From Utricularia gibba (lineage: Eukaryota > Streptophyta > Magnoliopsida > Lamiales > Lentibulariaceae), in NCBI GenBank assembly GCA_002189035.1, contig NEEC01000014.1:808501-872500 (forward strand): a stretch of DNA of 64,000 nucleotides, read 5' to 3'. A model generated the notes under the pieces. The model was given only the letters and a program-made list of their open reading frames with translations. It was not told the DNA's origin and made no database searches. Every line of letters starts with the position of its first letter. Positions within the stretch are counted from its first letter, which is position 1. Made by a program: the position numbers and the translations under genes. Below are positions 23,060-35,290 of this stretch, piece after piece.

Positions 23060-25087
23060 TCAATATCGGTTATAAGGTGGTCTTCCATTGTCATCGCGAC
23101 TGTGATGCTGGAACTCGTGATAAGAGTCATGGGGTCTGGAAGGGTAATTATCCACGGTGTTTGGATACTTGATCCTTGAATGTACACTGGTTGCAGGATG
23201 ATGAAAACTTCCTGATGCGTTATCAAATTCGGAATATCTTGAATGCTCGTACTCTGATGAGGAAATTGCCTTCATTATCTTTTGCCTTCGTTGACTCTCC
23301 AGATGTAGGAGCTCTGCCCACATATTTGAATGAGAAGCCTTCAGCATGGATACCTTCTCCATGTAACGTTCCCCCATTTCTCTTACAGTCTAGCATTCAA
23401 AAAATGTAACATAAGAAGCAGGGAATATCTGAGATAATAACTCACAGTACTGAATTGGAAGACAGTAAATCAAACGTACAACAATAAGAATTTGCAGAAA
23501 TGAACCTGTCGGTGCCTGGAATTTTCATCATCCTCTTCTTTGTCTCGAATTTTTGTGAGTTCCATTGCTTCTCTTTTGTAATGCAACTCTAGTTCTTCCA
23601 AAGTCTTTGAGTAGTCAAAATTCTGATATGGCTGCATGCTAGACCCACCAGTCTCATCGTATCCATCAGACCTAAAGCCACCCCTACCCTGAGCACTGCC
23701 TTCATACAAATTACAAGAGTTCATCCCATAAGAAGGATGTGCCGGAGACTTTGAGTTGCTTGATTGCCGTTTACCTCCATCACTATTATGAGCTTCACCA
23801 AAGGAAGATCATGTTAACCACCTCAATCAAATCTCTAACAAGGGGTGCAGCTCTAAATGAGAGATTATCTTAAGTCCTCTTATTCAATCCATCTTGGAAA
23901 CCAACGGTGATATGCTTTCAATAAAAATATTCAGGAGACCAGCCTATTCAGCTCAAACCACCACGACAGTAATAGGAGAAACGAACATAATGCTTGAGCC
24001 AAAGAACTTACCTCTTGCTGCAAAAAGAGAATGAGAACAAACAGGGTCATGATTTTAAAAAACAAAGAAGCATCATGAGGCATATGCCTATGAAATTAAT
24101 TCAGAAAATGTGCAATGTCACACTCATTGTCACCTACCATAGGGTGAACCACTTGAAAACTTCTGTAAGCCTCCACTGACAGAGTTCTCTATAATTTTTT
24201 CCTGCCTGCTATACCTGTTTGGATGATACGGAGCACCATGCGGACTGCGATTAGAACTTCGGGACTCAGATCGGCCTAGACGAGATGCTGCCGGACTCCT
24301 TTGCCCTAATGACCTGGAATGGTCTACTGGGGAGCTTGAATGGTGTTTGGCGTCTGGCTCATCCAATGGTTTCTGAAAATCCTTCCTAGCAGCATTTCCT
24401 TTAACTTCATGAACAGCATCCACACCTTTTTTCAGGATGAGCCTATCTTTTCCACTCACAATGATAAATTTCTCTTCAATTTTTATTTTACAACCAACAT
24501 CACTCTCTATTTTTCGAACCACTTCCTGAGTGAATAAAGCTTTCACATGAGGATCTCTTGCCGGAACTCTCTCGAAAAAATCTTGTGACTTTCGATTTGC
24601 TCCAAGAGTGGACGGGCAACCCTGAACACAGAAGGAAAGTGAGTAATCCCCATATATGTTACTTTCTTTCTACTTTCTTCTTCCAAGAGAGTACATTTAT
24701 ACAAAATGGTAAAGAGGCACTAGGAAAATCTAGAAGCCAGCAACAGAGCTGATTTGACATTTCAGAAGACCAACAAAAAATTACCTGAGTAAAATGTCCA
24801 GATTCACCACAAATCTTGCATATCATCTCTTCCTCTTTCCTTTTTTTCCAGTTCCTCTCGGTAGCTTTCGATTTCGCCTCCCAAACTTTAGCTTCCCGGC
24901 TAGTAAAATCTGTTGGGACAGCATAAGGATCACAGGCTTCCACTTCTTCATCCAAATCAGCATTGGATCTTTTCACTTGCGTAGTTTTCTCTTGCACAGT
25001 AGTAGCATTGAACCCCACAGGCCCAGTATACGCCTTATAAATGTCACTAAAGTCATCGTCATCATCCAAGTCTCCTCTACTGGACAT
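23060..25087 (-). CDS. CCHC zinc-knuckle protein with KH-like region
   Basis: Five exons: 24785-25087, 24138-24621, 24012-24017 (a six-base microexon), 23506-23792 and 23060-23389, about 469 residues. The N-terminus MSSRGDLDDDDDFSDIYKAY is acidic, followed by YTGPVGFNATT. A CCHC knuckle CKICGESGHFTQGCP spans the first intron. A short globular segment follows (EVVRKIESDVGCKIKIEEKF then IIVSGKDRLILKKG), which looks like a KH-type RNA-binding fold. The rest is Ser/Arg/Pro-rich and disordered (RSPAASRLGRSESRSSNRSP) with a helical stretch near YSKTLEELELHYKREAMEL. This matches a conserved plant family annotated only as zinc knuckle (CCHC-type); a nuclear RNA-binding role is inferred. The microexon is flanked by a clean TTTTTGCAG acceptor and a GTAAGT donor and keeps frame; skipping it also keeps frame. 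Confidence 0.8.
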
Positions 25088-26809
25088 CTCCCACGAAACA
25101 CTGCTATTCACAAACTGATACAGCACCCAGGAGAGATCAACAAATAAATTTCCCAGTTCACATACTCGAAAACACGTAACAAAAAAAAAGAACACCAAAA
25201 GCAACAATGTTAGTATCCTGGCTTAACCTAGCGCACAGGTAATTGTAACAGCCGAAACCCTTTTCACTAAGTAGTATCTTGCACTACAAGACGAATAATT
25301 TCAATCTTTGGCACTAAAATTTTGGGGAAAAAAAAGAAACAAACAAACGTACAGGGTCGCTGTAACCGCGGAACCGGCGGCGACGACTGATTCCAGAAGA
25401 AATGAACTGGAGCAAGGAAGACCGGAGAGGTGAAGTAAAACAGATTCCCTTGGCCCAAAAATCCTCTATTGGGCCACATATGGGCTTCTTTGGCATGCTG
25501 TTTTATGGGCTGGAGAAGTAATATAATATTCACTAAATGGGCGCCCACTGTAATTTTTTTTACCACTAATAAAAATGGCTGTAAAAAACAGAAGGGTAAA
25601 AAGGGGAAAATCGTTCTTTCATCTCAACCGCTGGTCTACTCATCTGCCTCGTCGCGGTCGCTGTCGCCGGAGATCCCGATCTGGAGCCCGGCTACGCCAA
25701 ATGATGGATCTACATTTGATGCATTCCGCAGGAATTCAATCTCCACCTCCTCTCCAACCGTTCCAGTTGCCCTCTCTTCGGCGATTTCTGCTTTTACGTC
25801 ACCAGCCATGGCCGTGTAAAGAAAACCCGCAATTCCTCACACAGCTGGTACAGAACAGAACCATTCAGGCTTGAGCTCTTCCTCCATCGACGATGCAGGA
25901 ATACCCATGCCTCGTTTCTGATCCCTATCTTGCGGTCGCGGACGCTTTTTTTTGTTCTTTATTACGCCGAAATCGACGCCATCAGGTATATTTCAGCTCT
26001 AAAGTGGATTCTCGTGAGATATGGCATCGGTTCCATTGCCGCGGCCATTTCTTGGTCACAGCGTCAATTTTTGAAGCCAGAGCTTATCCATGGCACGAGT
26101 AAGCAATTCCTTATCCCACATCATTTCATCCAACACTTGTGCTTTTGGAGTCGTGGATAAACAGCGTGAGTAGATAGAAAAGAAGCACATTGATGCTTCG
26201 TTGGTGGTGGTGGAATGTCTGGAAATCCTAATGCACGGAGAAGCATTAGATTGGAATGTGATGATGTGACTGGTCTGAGCACCATTGGGGCTGGATACAA
26301 CAAGTTCTGTGAGTTTGTGCATCGCTCGAATGGCGTATGGGAACATGATTCTATCAGTGAGAGGAAGCCATTGCTAGATTCTCAGTGTTCATTACCGGAG
26401 GAGGAGGTGGTAAGATCATAGATCTTCTTATGGGAATTCCGAGGAGCAAAAGTTGTGGGAGATGATTCCCCCAGTTATGAGCAGAAAACATGGGAGTTCT
26501 CTGGGGTGAGGATTCACAAGGATCCATTTGATATTGCTGTTGAGGGAGCTCTTGAGGGGATCAAATCAAGAACTCAACAATTTTTGCTTCAAGGTTAGAA
26601 AGAACTTGCTCTTGTAATGTATTTTCCTTCACACAGATTCTTCCCATTTGCCACCGACTTCTTCAGTTTTAGAGCACTTGAAATAGGGGGAGTGACGAAT
26701 ACGACAGCTTTTTCTAATGCTGTGCTTTGGTTCAGGACAAGACTTTTTTGTTTTTGGTTGATTTGTTTTCACCAACTTGATCTATCAGAGCATAGCTGCA
26801 GCAGATCAC
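25088..26809. other. Upstream of CCHC gene and unexplained sequence before the UGT
   Basis: 25088-25590 is the CCHC gene promoter, with GGGCC/TGGGCC-type elements near 25454-25475. From about 25590 to 26600 the sequence has gene-like texture on the + strand: moderate GC, several short open frames (25575-25874, 25893-26102, 26215-26421) and possible splice sites such as GTAAGA at 26410. No frame joins into a protein I recognise. It may be a non-coding or decayed gene, or an unidentified short gene. Confidence 0.35.
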
Positions 26810-26887
26810 ATGGACAGTTGTAATTCGCTCTCGCGAGTACTCCAGAAGGAACCAAACTCAACTTTGAGAAAAGAGAGATTCCTGGAA

Positions 26888-28372
26888 ATGGCACCGGCCG
26901 TCGGAGAAGATGAGCGATACCGCTGCCGCCATATCGTGATGCTTCCTTTCATGGCGCAGGGGCATCTTATCCCCTTTTTAGCCTTAGCCCGTAAGCTCCA
27001 CTCACAATCCAGCATCTCCATCACAATTGCCAGCACCCCCCTCAACATCCAATACCTCAAAGCCTCGTCCCCCGTCTCGCCGGAAATCAACTTTTCCGAG
27101 CTCCCCTTTACCGCCTCCGACCACGGCCTACCACCCAACGCCGAGAACACCGAGTCTCTACCCCTTTCCCAGATCATCAATCTCTTCTACGCCTCCACTT
27201 GTCTAAAACCACACGTCCATGCCCTCGTCGGAGAAATTACAGCTAGAGAGGACAGTCCCCCGCTCTGCATCATCTCCGATATATTCCTAGGCTGGGCTAA
27301 TGAGGTTGCCGATGCTTTCGGTACCGTCAATATCACTTTCAACACCGGTGGAGCGTATGGTATGGCAGCTTACTCAGGGGTGTGGCTAAATCTTCCTCAG
27401 AGGAAAGCTGCAGAAAACGGGGAGTTCATGGTGCCGGGTTTTCCAGAATCTTGTCCGTTCCATGTTTCTCAGCTACATCGATTTCTCATGGCCGCTGACG
27501 AGACTGATCCGTGGTCGAGATTCTTCCAAACCCAAATTGGTTACAGCATGAAATCATCTGGGTGGCTGTGCAACACAGCGGAGGAGATTGAACTCCTCGG
27601 ACTGCAAGTTCTGAGGAGAAACACAAATTCCCCAGTTTGGCCAATCGGCCCTCTTCTCCCACCCAGAAAGTTGTCTAAAAAATTCGACAATACAGAGCAG
27701 CATAGTGGAAAAAAGCTGGGGATTTCGACGGAGGAATGTTTTCGATGGCTGGATTCTCACCCAGAAAAATCCGTCCTATTCATATGCTTCGGTTCACAGA
27801 ACACAATCAGTGAAACCCAAATGATGGCGCTTGCAAAGGGACTGGAAGAATCAAACTTCCCATTCATCTGGATTATCCGTCCCCCACTGGGATTCAACGC
27901 AAAAGAGAAGTTCCGATCGGAATGGTTACCTGAGGGATTCGCAGAACGAAACAACAAGGGATTGCTGGTGCAAGGATGGGCGCCGCAGCCGCAGATTCTA
28001 AGCCACCCATCCACAGCAGCCTTTCTTAGTCACTGCGGGTGGAATTCAGTGATGGAGAGCTTAAGCCAGGGAGTACCGTTGATCGCGTGGCCGATAGCGG
28101 CGGAGCAAGGGTTTAATGCAAAGATGCTGGTAGAAGAATTAGGAGTTTGTCTAGAGATCGCAAGGGGAGTGGAGAGTAGCGTGACCTCAGAGAAGGTAAG
28201 GAATGTGATCGAGGAGGTTATGCGCTCAGAGGAGATACGGAGAAACGCAAAGAGAATCGGAGAATTAATCGGCGCGGCGGTGCCCGGCAACGGAGAAATG
28301 GGCACTTCCGATAGGGCTGTGGAGGAGTTTTTGGCGTACGTTAGCTCGAGAAAATTTCCAATTGGACCTTAA
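26888..28372 (+). CDS. UDP-glycosyltransferase, UGT92A-like
   Basis: Intronless gene of about 494 residues from the ATG opening MAPAVGEDERYRCRHIVMLP. Family 1 plant UGTs move a sugar from a UDP-sugar to small molecules such as flavonoids, terpenoids or hormones in the cytosol. The N-terminal half has PFMAQGHLIPFLALARKL and the catalytic-His GH environment, then SDHGLPPNAENTESLPLSQI, which is typical of UGT92. The PSPG box starts at about residue 364 (WAPQPQILSHPSTAAFLSHC) and ends with Gln (PIAAEQ), usual for UDP-glucose users. An in-frame ATG lies 78 bases upstream (26810) and would add 26 residues; the downstream start is preferred by family length. The acceptor substrate cannot be read from sequence. 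The frame is intact. Confidence 0.92.
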   Translation: MAPAVGEDERYRCRHIVMLPFMAQGHLIPFLALARKLHSQSSISITIASTPLNIQYLKASSPVSPEINFSELPFTASDHGLPPNAENTESLPLSQIINLFYASTCLKPHVHALVGEITAREDSPPLCIISDIFLGWANEVADAFGTVNITFNTGGAYGMAAYSGVWLNLPQRKAAENGEFMVPGFPESCPFHVSQLHRFLMAADETDPWSRFFQTQIGYSMKSSGWLCNTAEEIELLGLQVLRRNTNSPVWPIGPLLPPRKLSKKFDNTEQHSGKKLGISTEECFRWLDSHPEKSVLFICFGSQNTISETQMMALAKGLEESNFPFIWIIRPPLGFNAKEKFRSEWLPEGFAERNNKGLLVQGWAPQPQILSHPSTAAFLSHCGWNSVMESLSQGVPLIAWPIAAEQGFNAKMLVEELGVCLEIARGVESSVTSEKVRNVIEEVMRSEEIRRNAKRIGELIGAAVPGNGEMGTSDRAVEEFLAYVSSRKFPIGP

Positions 28373-28726
28373 CGTTCTTCGGCCCAGTTCCAGTCTGTGA
28401 TTCCTTGGGCCGTCCTTCTTAGGCCCAATTACTGCAATTTCTTATGCTAAATAAATGTATGTATTTTTATTTAAAAATTTCAAAAATAATTATGTAATGG
28501 AATCTGTTTTCCGAAACGAGCGTCTTCTTGTTCTACATCGGAGGTTTGAAGTTAGCGAGCGGCGATTCATCGATGGCGACTTTCGATGTTTTTGAGAATT
28601 TGATTCCGTGATGTTGAGTTTATGAATGTATCCTTTCTACTTGAGAACTGATTCATGGGCTGTAGTGAGAAGTGATGTACAAGAGATATCAAGGGTATCG
28701 AACAACTTCTGCGGGTGATTCTCACA
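28373..28726. promoter_or_regulatory. UGT 3'UTR and NAA40 promoter
   Basis: About 350 bases between two genes on the same strand. GGCCCA/GGGCC elements near 28381 and 28421 (GGCCCAG, GGCCCAATT) are common in promoters of housekeeping genes and may serve NAA40. An AATAAATG signal near 28451 could end the UGT transcript. Confidence 0.4.
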
Positions 28727-30139
28727 ATGGCTGCTGCTGGAGAAGCATTCAGAAAAAGAACCAGAAAAGAAGTTGAATGATATTAGATTTTCGTTGTTTC
28801 TTGTATTTTTTGGTTAAGGATTCTGTTTATCATTTTCCAATTCTCAGTGTAGGTTCTGGAGCAGAAGAAGGCAAGAGAGAGTACAATCAAGGCTGCTGCT
28901 TCCATAACTGACCATCTCTCGGATTTCCCTAATTTATGCTATTATCAAAGAAATGGTTAGTTTGTTACTTTTTGCCTGAATATGCTTGGTTTTCATGTGC
29001 TTTGCTGTGAAGGAAAGGAAATTTTGGAATTGAGAGAATTTTCTTGTGATCACGCTGATCTATCTTGGTGTTAATTCTGGAGACCTGGCATACGTTTTTA
29101 TGTTGGATTTGTATTTGCTGCTCGTTGTGTTGGTACCCTTCTTGATCCTTCACGTGGCTTTTTATGTTGAGCCTGATCACTGTACTTCAAGGAATTGATG
29201 TACACCTCAAGTCTGGACGTGGTGATAAGCTTACAATTCAAACAAAGAAGGTCATAAAATCCCTCCTGAAGGTAGCCTACGACCTGTCTGAAATCCAGCT
29301 TTTTAAAGATTTCTTATTGATGAAGATGTCATGTAAAAGCGAAACATGGAAGCACCTTATGGACCTGAGTGGCCATCTGAAGAAAAGGTCAAGCATCGGG
29401 AAATGGTCTCGGCCGAGGCACACTACATATTTATGTATGCACTCTCTGATGAGAACGCTAAACTATCTGATTTAGAGGGCAAAAACTTGAACACTTGCTA
29501 TGATGCCATTGTTGGTTTTGTGCACTACCGGTTTATTTTGGAGGAAGAAGTGCCTGTGCTTTATGTTTATGAACTGCAGCTGGAACCTCATGTTCAGGGA
29601 AAGGGGCTTGGACAGTTCCTGATGCAACTGATTGAGCTAATTGCTCGCAAGGTGCTATACGCATATTTCCATCAATGCTTTATTAAGTATGCCTTGTCAG
29701 TGATGCATTGATCATGTCGATGATCAGTACAAAATATGATGAATGAGCGAGCTCACTGCTGCTCCTCTTTTCAGAATGGTTTGGGAGCTGTAATGTTAAC
29801 AGTGCAAAGAAAAAATCCTTCTGCAAGGAACTTTTATATGCATAAGCTCAGGTACCATTCACGCTTCTCATTACATATCATAGCCAGGTATATACCCTGT
29901 TTTCAAGAAAACATGGTCCTGGATGCTCTACACCTTTCAGTTGTTCTGGTTAACAGGTACACAGTTTCTGCAATTTCGCCTTCATGGACGGAAGCAGAGG
30001 TAAGAGCATCTTATGTGTTACTCGAACAAGACATTTCTTTGATAAATCGATGTTGATGTAGATGGAGAACCATAGAAGCTATGAGATTCTTTCCAAAACA
30101 TTTGAGGAGGAAGCTCAAGACAATCTGCATCAGAGGTGA
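28727..30139 (+). CDS. NAA40: N-alpha-acetyltransferase 40 (NatD, histone H4/H2A)
   Basis: Seven exons: 28727-28771, 28853-28955, 29192-29271, 29340-29651, 29775-29851, 29957-29999 and 30062-30139, about 245 residues. NAA40 acetylates the N-terminal serine of histones H4 and H2A and carries a GNAT fold. Family features seen: a Lys/Arg/Glu-rich start (EQKKARESTIKAAA), YYQRNGIDVHLKSGRGDKL, MEAPYGPEWPSEEKV, the core VYELQLEPHVQGKGLGQFLM with the acetyl-CoA loop QGKGLG, and then VMLTVQRKNPSARNFY and SWTEAE with SYEILSKTF. The first exon junction uses a weak GTTGAA donor, so the extreme N-terminus is less certain; all other junctions are clear and keep frame. An antisense open frame near 28965 is ignored. 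The gene is convergent with the Nudix gene. Confidence 0.88.
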
Positions 30140-30626
30140 TCGAAATATGTGTTCCCGTGATGGTTGCTCCAGGAAGCATAATGGAATAGAGAATGCTCTG
30201 TCTGTTGACTCAACTCAACAGCTACATGCTGGAAAGTTCAAATTCTTTCGTAAACGAAGATCAAGAGCTGGGCAGAAACAAAGAACTTAGAATTTCTCTT
30301 CCTTTAGCCCAGCGTTGTCGAATTTGCAGTTCTTTGCACACAAAAATCCAACCATAAAAAGTTCATCTTTAACTCAGGGATGATTTGGGTGGTGTTTGTA
30401 GTAATGAATAGCTTGAATATCCATTTCCATAAGAGATCAGCAAGTTAACATTTCTGTGATTAGCTGCAAATACGGTTGCACAGAATGAGGTTCAAACCGC
30501 GTTCTGTACCACTCAAAGAACACAAGAATCAAAGAATGGAATCTATCTCTCTTGTCAAATCTAGCACCCTTAACTCCAACTACATACCCCTCCTACTGAT
30601 TCCCTGTTATGCTCTGAAGTTCTCGA
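30140..30626. other. Convergent 3' region of NAA40 and Nudix genes
   Basis: About 490 bases. An open reading frame in continuation of the NAA40 region (30081-30290) is out of frame with the NAA40 end and shows no motif. The sequence probably holds both 3'UTRs. Confidence 0.45.
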
Positions 30627-31549
30627 TCAACAAACCGCAATCACTATCTTTGAAGCTACAGCTTCTTCTGCATCTTCTTCCTTTCTACAACGTTTTCCCA
30701 CATTATCTAGTTCCACTTTTGGACGCCGAGCCATTTCAAAAATAAATTGATCAAGAGCTTCTTTCATCCACGAATGCGCACAAGCGTCTCTGGCTTCTGT
30801 AACACTCATCTGCAAAGGCATGGACGCAAACCCAAATCAGCATTTGCTTCTAAACTCTAGATTTGATGCCATTGTGACTGCAAGAAGAGTTATGCGTCGA
30901 CTTACCCAAACTCGGTGACGAACATTTTTCTCAGGCCAATCATCTAGTTCCTCAGTGACCAATAAAGAGAACATTGATCCCTTGTGAAACTTCTCCTGGC
31001 TTTTGCTCTTGAAAATCCATTCACCTAACTTGACCTCAAGTTTGCCAACAACGCCAGATTCCTCTAAGGTTTCCCTTGAGGCAGCAAAATGGATATCCTC
31101 ATCAAGCTCCCAACCACCCTATTGATTTTTTCCAAAACAAGCAACTTCAGTATACCATTCCAATTAAATGATCAATTGAGCTTCACTTCTGCAGGATAAA
31201 CGTTTGTTTACCTTAGGGAACATCAATTTGGAGCTCTTCTGGGAACTAATCAACAGAACCTCTACATCTTCAAGAGAATTAGGACGTGATTGAAGAGATA
31301 CCGTGGGACTAGTTCTTCTGTATGGTATACATCTACATAATTCACAAACGGAAATATTAGACCTTTACCAACACCCAGATGAGGAAATGCCAAAAACACC
31401 TACAAAAAACAAACCCCAGAAGGGAAAACCGAAAGAGCAAAATAAGATACATACCCAACAACTAATCGCAACCCATTGTTGTATCGCTGCAAATCTCTAC
31501 CAGAACGGGGAGGCGAAGAAGCCAACTCCTTGATTTCCATAGACATCAT
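30627..31549 (-). CDS. Nudix hydrolase (plant NUDT4/12/13/16/17/18/21-type)
   Basis: Four exons: 31455-31549, 31212-31332, 30906-31118 and 30627-30809, about 203 residues. Nudix enzymes hydrolyse nucleoside diphosphates linked to another moiety; this plant clade is related to diadenosine/diphosphoinositol polyphosphatases. Seen: RYNNGLRLVVGCIPYR, which opens the domain, KLMFPKGGWELDED and the catalytic helix RETLEESG (Nudix box REXXEEXG), then WIFKSKSQEKFHKGSMFSLL with EELDDWPEK and the clade-typical tail VTEARDACAHSWMKEALDQF. The first ATG is taken at 31547-31549; another follows at once (31544-31546), and a third Met two codons later. No clear targeting peptide is visible. All introns are GT-AG and keep frame. 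NAA40 lies downstream in the opposite direction. Confidence 0.9.
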
Positions 31550-33022
31550 TATACTCAAAAAAATAGAATCCCAGAAATCAACCAAAGCTCTGGGCTAATC
31601 GAACCAAAATTTGCGTTTTGTGTTGAGATTCTTGAACCGAAGGATATGGGTGTTCTGCAGTTACGCTGGCAATTGGGTTTTATAGGAGCGTGAGCTGATA
31701 AGCTTCATAATAAATTAATACTCGTGTCGTGTTTCGTTCGTGTTTCCATTTCCTCCATGATTGATTCCATCTTCCGCATAAGGAAGACCTCATTGGACTC
31801 AGCAGCTCATTACACGTACGGGTCCGAACTGAAAAACCGGTTGTACCCTGAGTACCTTATTTTATTATATTATTACAACATTATAAAACCTAATAAGCAA
31901 AGTTAAATCCAAAATATAATTCCGGTCTTTTCTAATCATCTTTTTTTAAAAAAATTCAAATAATCAATTTTTTGTGAAAACGATATTTATTTATTATTAT
32001 CTTAAATGAGTTTTTTTAATCTAAAATTTTTTTATCTGTTTTAAATATGCAAGAATTACATATTTGTATAATAGTTTTTTGTGTTATTTTAAATAATTTA
32101 TAAAATATTGAAATGGGCGACGCGAGGAGTGTCCGCGTCGGGTCCGCGTCCCGCCGGAGTTTGGAGGTCCAAGGTCCGTGTCGTGCGCATCTTGGATACG
32201 GCGTGCATGTGTAATAATAGTCTTTACGTGTCTTGTCACTAAGGTGAGTGAACTTGGTGCAGTTACGCAGAAGGTGAAGAAGAACCAGAAGAAGAAGAAG
32301 ATTATGGCGGAATCGCAGAAAGAACAGTTCTTTCGAACTTCTTTCGAAGCTTTGTTGGACAACCTATTTGGGAAAGGTGGAAGTAGCATGTGGCTATGGC
32401 GGCGGAGCAGTTTTAAGGCAGAGGAGCAGTGAAAATGGATCGAAAATGGGCGACCCTGTGAGCACAACGTGATTTTACAGGGAAATGGGTGACAAAGAGG
32501 GACACTCGCACTTATTGGTATCGCTTATCCCTTAGCTGGCCGTGCGTTGCATGGTTCTTCGTCTTCTTCCTCTTGAATTAGCTGGAATGAAATGATTGCA
32601 ATTACAGAAACCGGAAACAATGTTGGACTACTCAGCATCCCCCACCGTGACAAAACTTCCAAAATCATCATGTGCCATGAATGTACTCTCCCCGAATAAG
32701 CGTTTTACATTCAAAAATATGCGCATCTATAGATATTCCCTGGTCCGCTTTCTTGTCTTTGATTGTGTACGCATATGCGTCGCTCTCTGTGTATCCAGAC
32801 GCTGTAGCCTTTCCCTTTTCCTTCTGATTCATACCCATTTCCCTATTCTCACTGCGAGGGTCTCTCTGTTTTCTCCTATCCATCTAACTCTATATTGTTT
32901 ATTCTCTGAAAGGAACGGTTTGTTGTTCATTAGCCTCACGACAAAAATCTGGGTTTTCTTTGAGAGGAAATTTGAAAAAGGAGGAGGTGTTGTCGAGAGT
33001 CAATTCCAATTCCACAGGTTTG
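31550..33022. other. Nudix promoter and ICE-like gene promoter/leader
   Basis: About 1.5 kb between divergent genes. 31900-32100 is very AT-rich. 32100-32480 is GC-richer and contains a short + strand frame beginning MAESQKEQFFRTSFEALLDN (32304-32432) that I cannot connect to any gene. 32760-33022 looks like the pyrimidine-rich 5' leader of the bHLH gene. Confidence 0.4.
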
Positions 33023-35014
33023 ATGGATGGAGACAAAGAACAAGAGAGAGGCTTCTCTTCGGAGCAAAACAATTCCAGGGATCGAAATCTAGAGGAAAGC
33101 AAGCAGCAAATGGTGGAAATGGGTGCTCTCTCTACGTTCAAGTCAATGCTTGAAGCTGAGGAGGAAGACTGGTACCTCGCCACCGGGTACCCATTTTCTC
33201 CCAGTTTCACTGACAGCAGTCAGATGCTACTACAGCCGGTGGATTCTTCCGCATCGTGTTCTCCAACGGCGGCTTCTGTTTTCAACAATCTTGACGCACC
33301 CCATCAAAATGTGAACTACTGTTTACAGACGAGCCCGCTGGGGAATCCAATTTGTGAGTATCCCTTGGAGGGAAGCTTTGATTTGGGGTACGAGAGTGGG
33401 TATCTCGAAAGTGCTTTGAACAGGCAAACTGGGATTCGGACTGGAAGTTTCAACGATTTGGTATCAAAATCTCAGATGGGTTCTTTGAATTTATGCCAAA
33501 ATATTCAGTTTCCATCGAGTTATCTCAGTCAACTGCTCCAAGGGGGAAATGGGTTTGGTGCTTTTGGCAATGGTGAGAGCTCCATGCAGGGGAATTCTGT
33601 GTTCCTCAACAGCACGAAGAGTCTCAAGCCACTTGACAATTTTGCTTCGTTTGGTGTAGATCCCACAGTTTTCCAGAAAATGGCTGCTCCCAAGAGGAAT
33701 CTTGTGGAAAATGTGGAAGTTGAAGCACATCTAACGTGCCTGAAGTCACTTGTGGAGTTCAGCGAAGAGATTAAGGAGAAAAGGAAAATGAGCACCGGAG
33801 AGGATTTAGAGTATGCCCGCATCGATGGCTCTAACTTCAACTATGATTCAGATGATCAGCTCTTCGAGAACAAGCCTGATGACAGAAACAAAACAGGAGA
33901 TGTGAAAGGGAAGAAGAAGGGCCTGCCGGCCAAAAACTTGATGGCAGAGAGGCGGCGGAGGAAGAAACTCAATGATAGGCTCTACATGTTAAGATCAGTG
34001 GTGCCAAGAATTAGCAAGGTAAGAAAAATTATTGGATCTAACCATTCTCTTATTATTCATACATGATCTCTGTTACATGATTACTGATATCATTGCCTTT
34101 CATAGCTCTTGATTGTCGGTTGGTGCCTCCGGGATTGTGGGGCAGGTTCCTTAAAGATGTGTGATAGCATTAAATTCTGTCATATGGAATCCATGATGTG
34201 ATTTCAAATGCACACTGCAGGGAGTCAGTGTTAAAATCTTTGGAATAGGATCCATTTATTGCATCTGCTAATTTGAAATATAGAATATGATATTACATGA
34301 AACAAAATGGATGAAGTACATTTGTCATTCCACCTTAAAGTCTGGAATGTTTTTCTTGGAATTTAGCAGATGGACAGAGCATCTATACTTGGAGATGCCA
34401 TTGACTACTTGAAAGAGCTTCTGCAGAAGATCAATGACCTTAAAAATGAGCTTGAGTCGACTCCCGGTAGTTCTTCCACATCACAAAGTGGAAATTCTTA
34501 CACACTAACTCCAACTGGGCCAAGCCTTCAATCAAAAATCAAGGATGAGATTTGCCCAGGTGCATTTGCGATGTCTAGCCCGACTGCACAAGCTGCAAGA
34601 GTAAGAAGGCTAAACTTATATTCCATTGTGCATTCACCTGCTCGAGCTCATTGATGCGATGTTGAAGAGGATGATTTACTTACAGGTGGAGGTGAAACTG
34701 AGAGAAGGAAGAGCTGTGAACATTCATATGCTGTGCAGTAGAAGGCCAGGCCTTCTCTTGTCAACTTTACAGACTATGGACAATCTCGGGCTGGATGTAC
34801 GGCAAGCCGTAATCAGCTGCTTCAATGGCTTCGTTCTGGATGTCTTCCGGGCTGAGGTATGCTGTGAAACTCATAACCAAGGAAGCCATGTATCATCTCT
34901 CTGTATCATTGTCTTGCATGTTTTTCACAGCAATGCGGAGATGATCAAGAGCTGAACCCTGAACATATCAAGGCTGTGCTTCTCAACTCAGCCGGCTTTC
35001 ATGGGTTGGCTTAG
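33023..35014 (+). CDS. ICE1/SCREAM-like bHLH transcription factor
   Basis: Four exons: 33023-34018, 34370-34600, 34686-34856 and 34931-35014, about 493 residues. ICE1/SCRM and ICE2/SCRM2 are nuclear MYC-like factors that activate CBF genes in cold and pair with SPCH, MUTE and FAMA in stomatal development. The long N-terminal region carries an [13 protein letters not shown] block. The basic helix-loop-helix reads [29 protein letters not shown] and [20 protein letters not shown], with the first intron after ISK. A C-terminal ACT-like region follows ([51 protein letters not shown]). The [18 protein letters not shown] segment is diagnostic for this subfamily. The start is the first in-frame ATG of the long exon, preceded by a pyrimidine-rich leader. 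No break is seen. It converges with a PPR gene 280 bases away. Confidence 0.93.
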
Positions 35015-35290
35015 GATCTGTTACACTGGGTCATGACAAGTCTGCAAGTCTTCTATTCAGCTCAAGATTTACTTCTTTCTCTGACCTTCGGGGAAGGGCA
35101 TCTCATTGGTTTGATCTAAGATCTGTAGCAGGGCTATGTATTTCTGATAATGACATGCAAAAAAATTCATTGAGGTGCTTTTAACTATCTAATGAATTGT
35201 TTATTTAGGCTTGTTCCTGGGAATTATGCATGCTTTGGAAAACTGAATCACATAATCAAATAGCATGCTTCATGCTGCAACAGGTAGAAT

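Noticed and set aside
32304-32432. Short + strand frame beginning MAESQKEQFF
   Set aside because: No domain, no splice partner found, and it sits in a promoter region; kept only as a remark in the gap entry.
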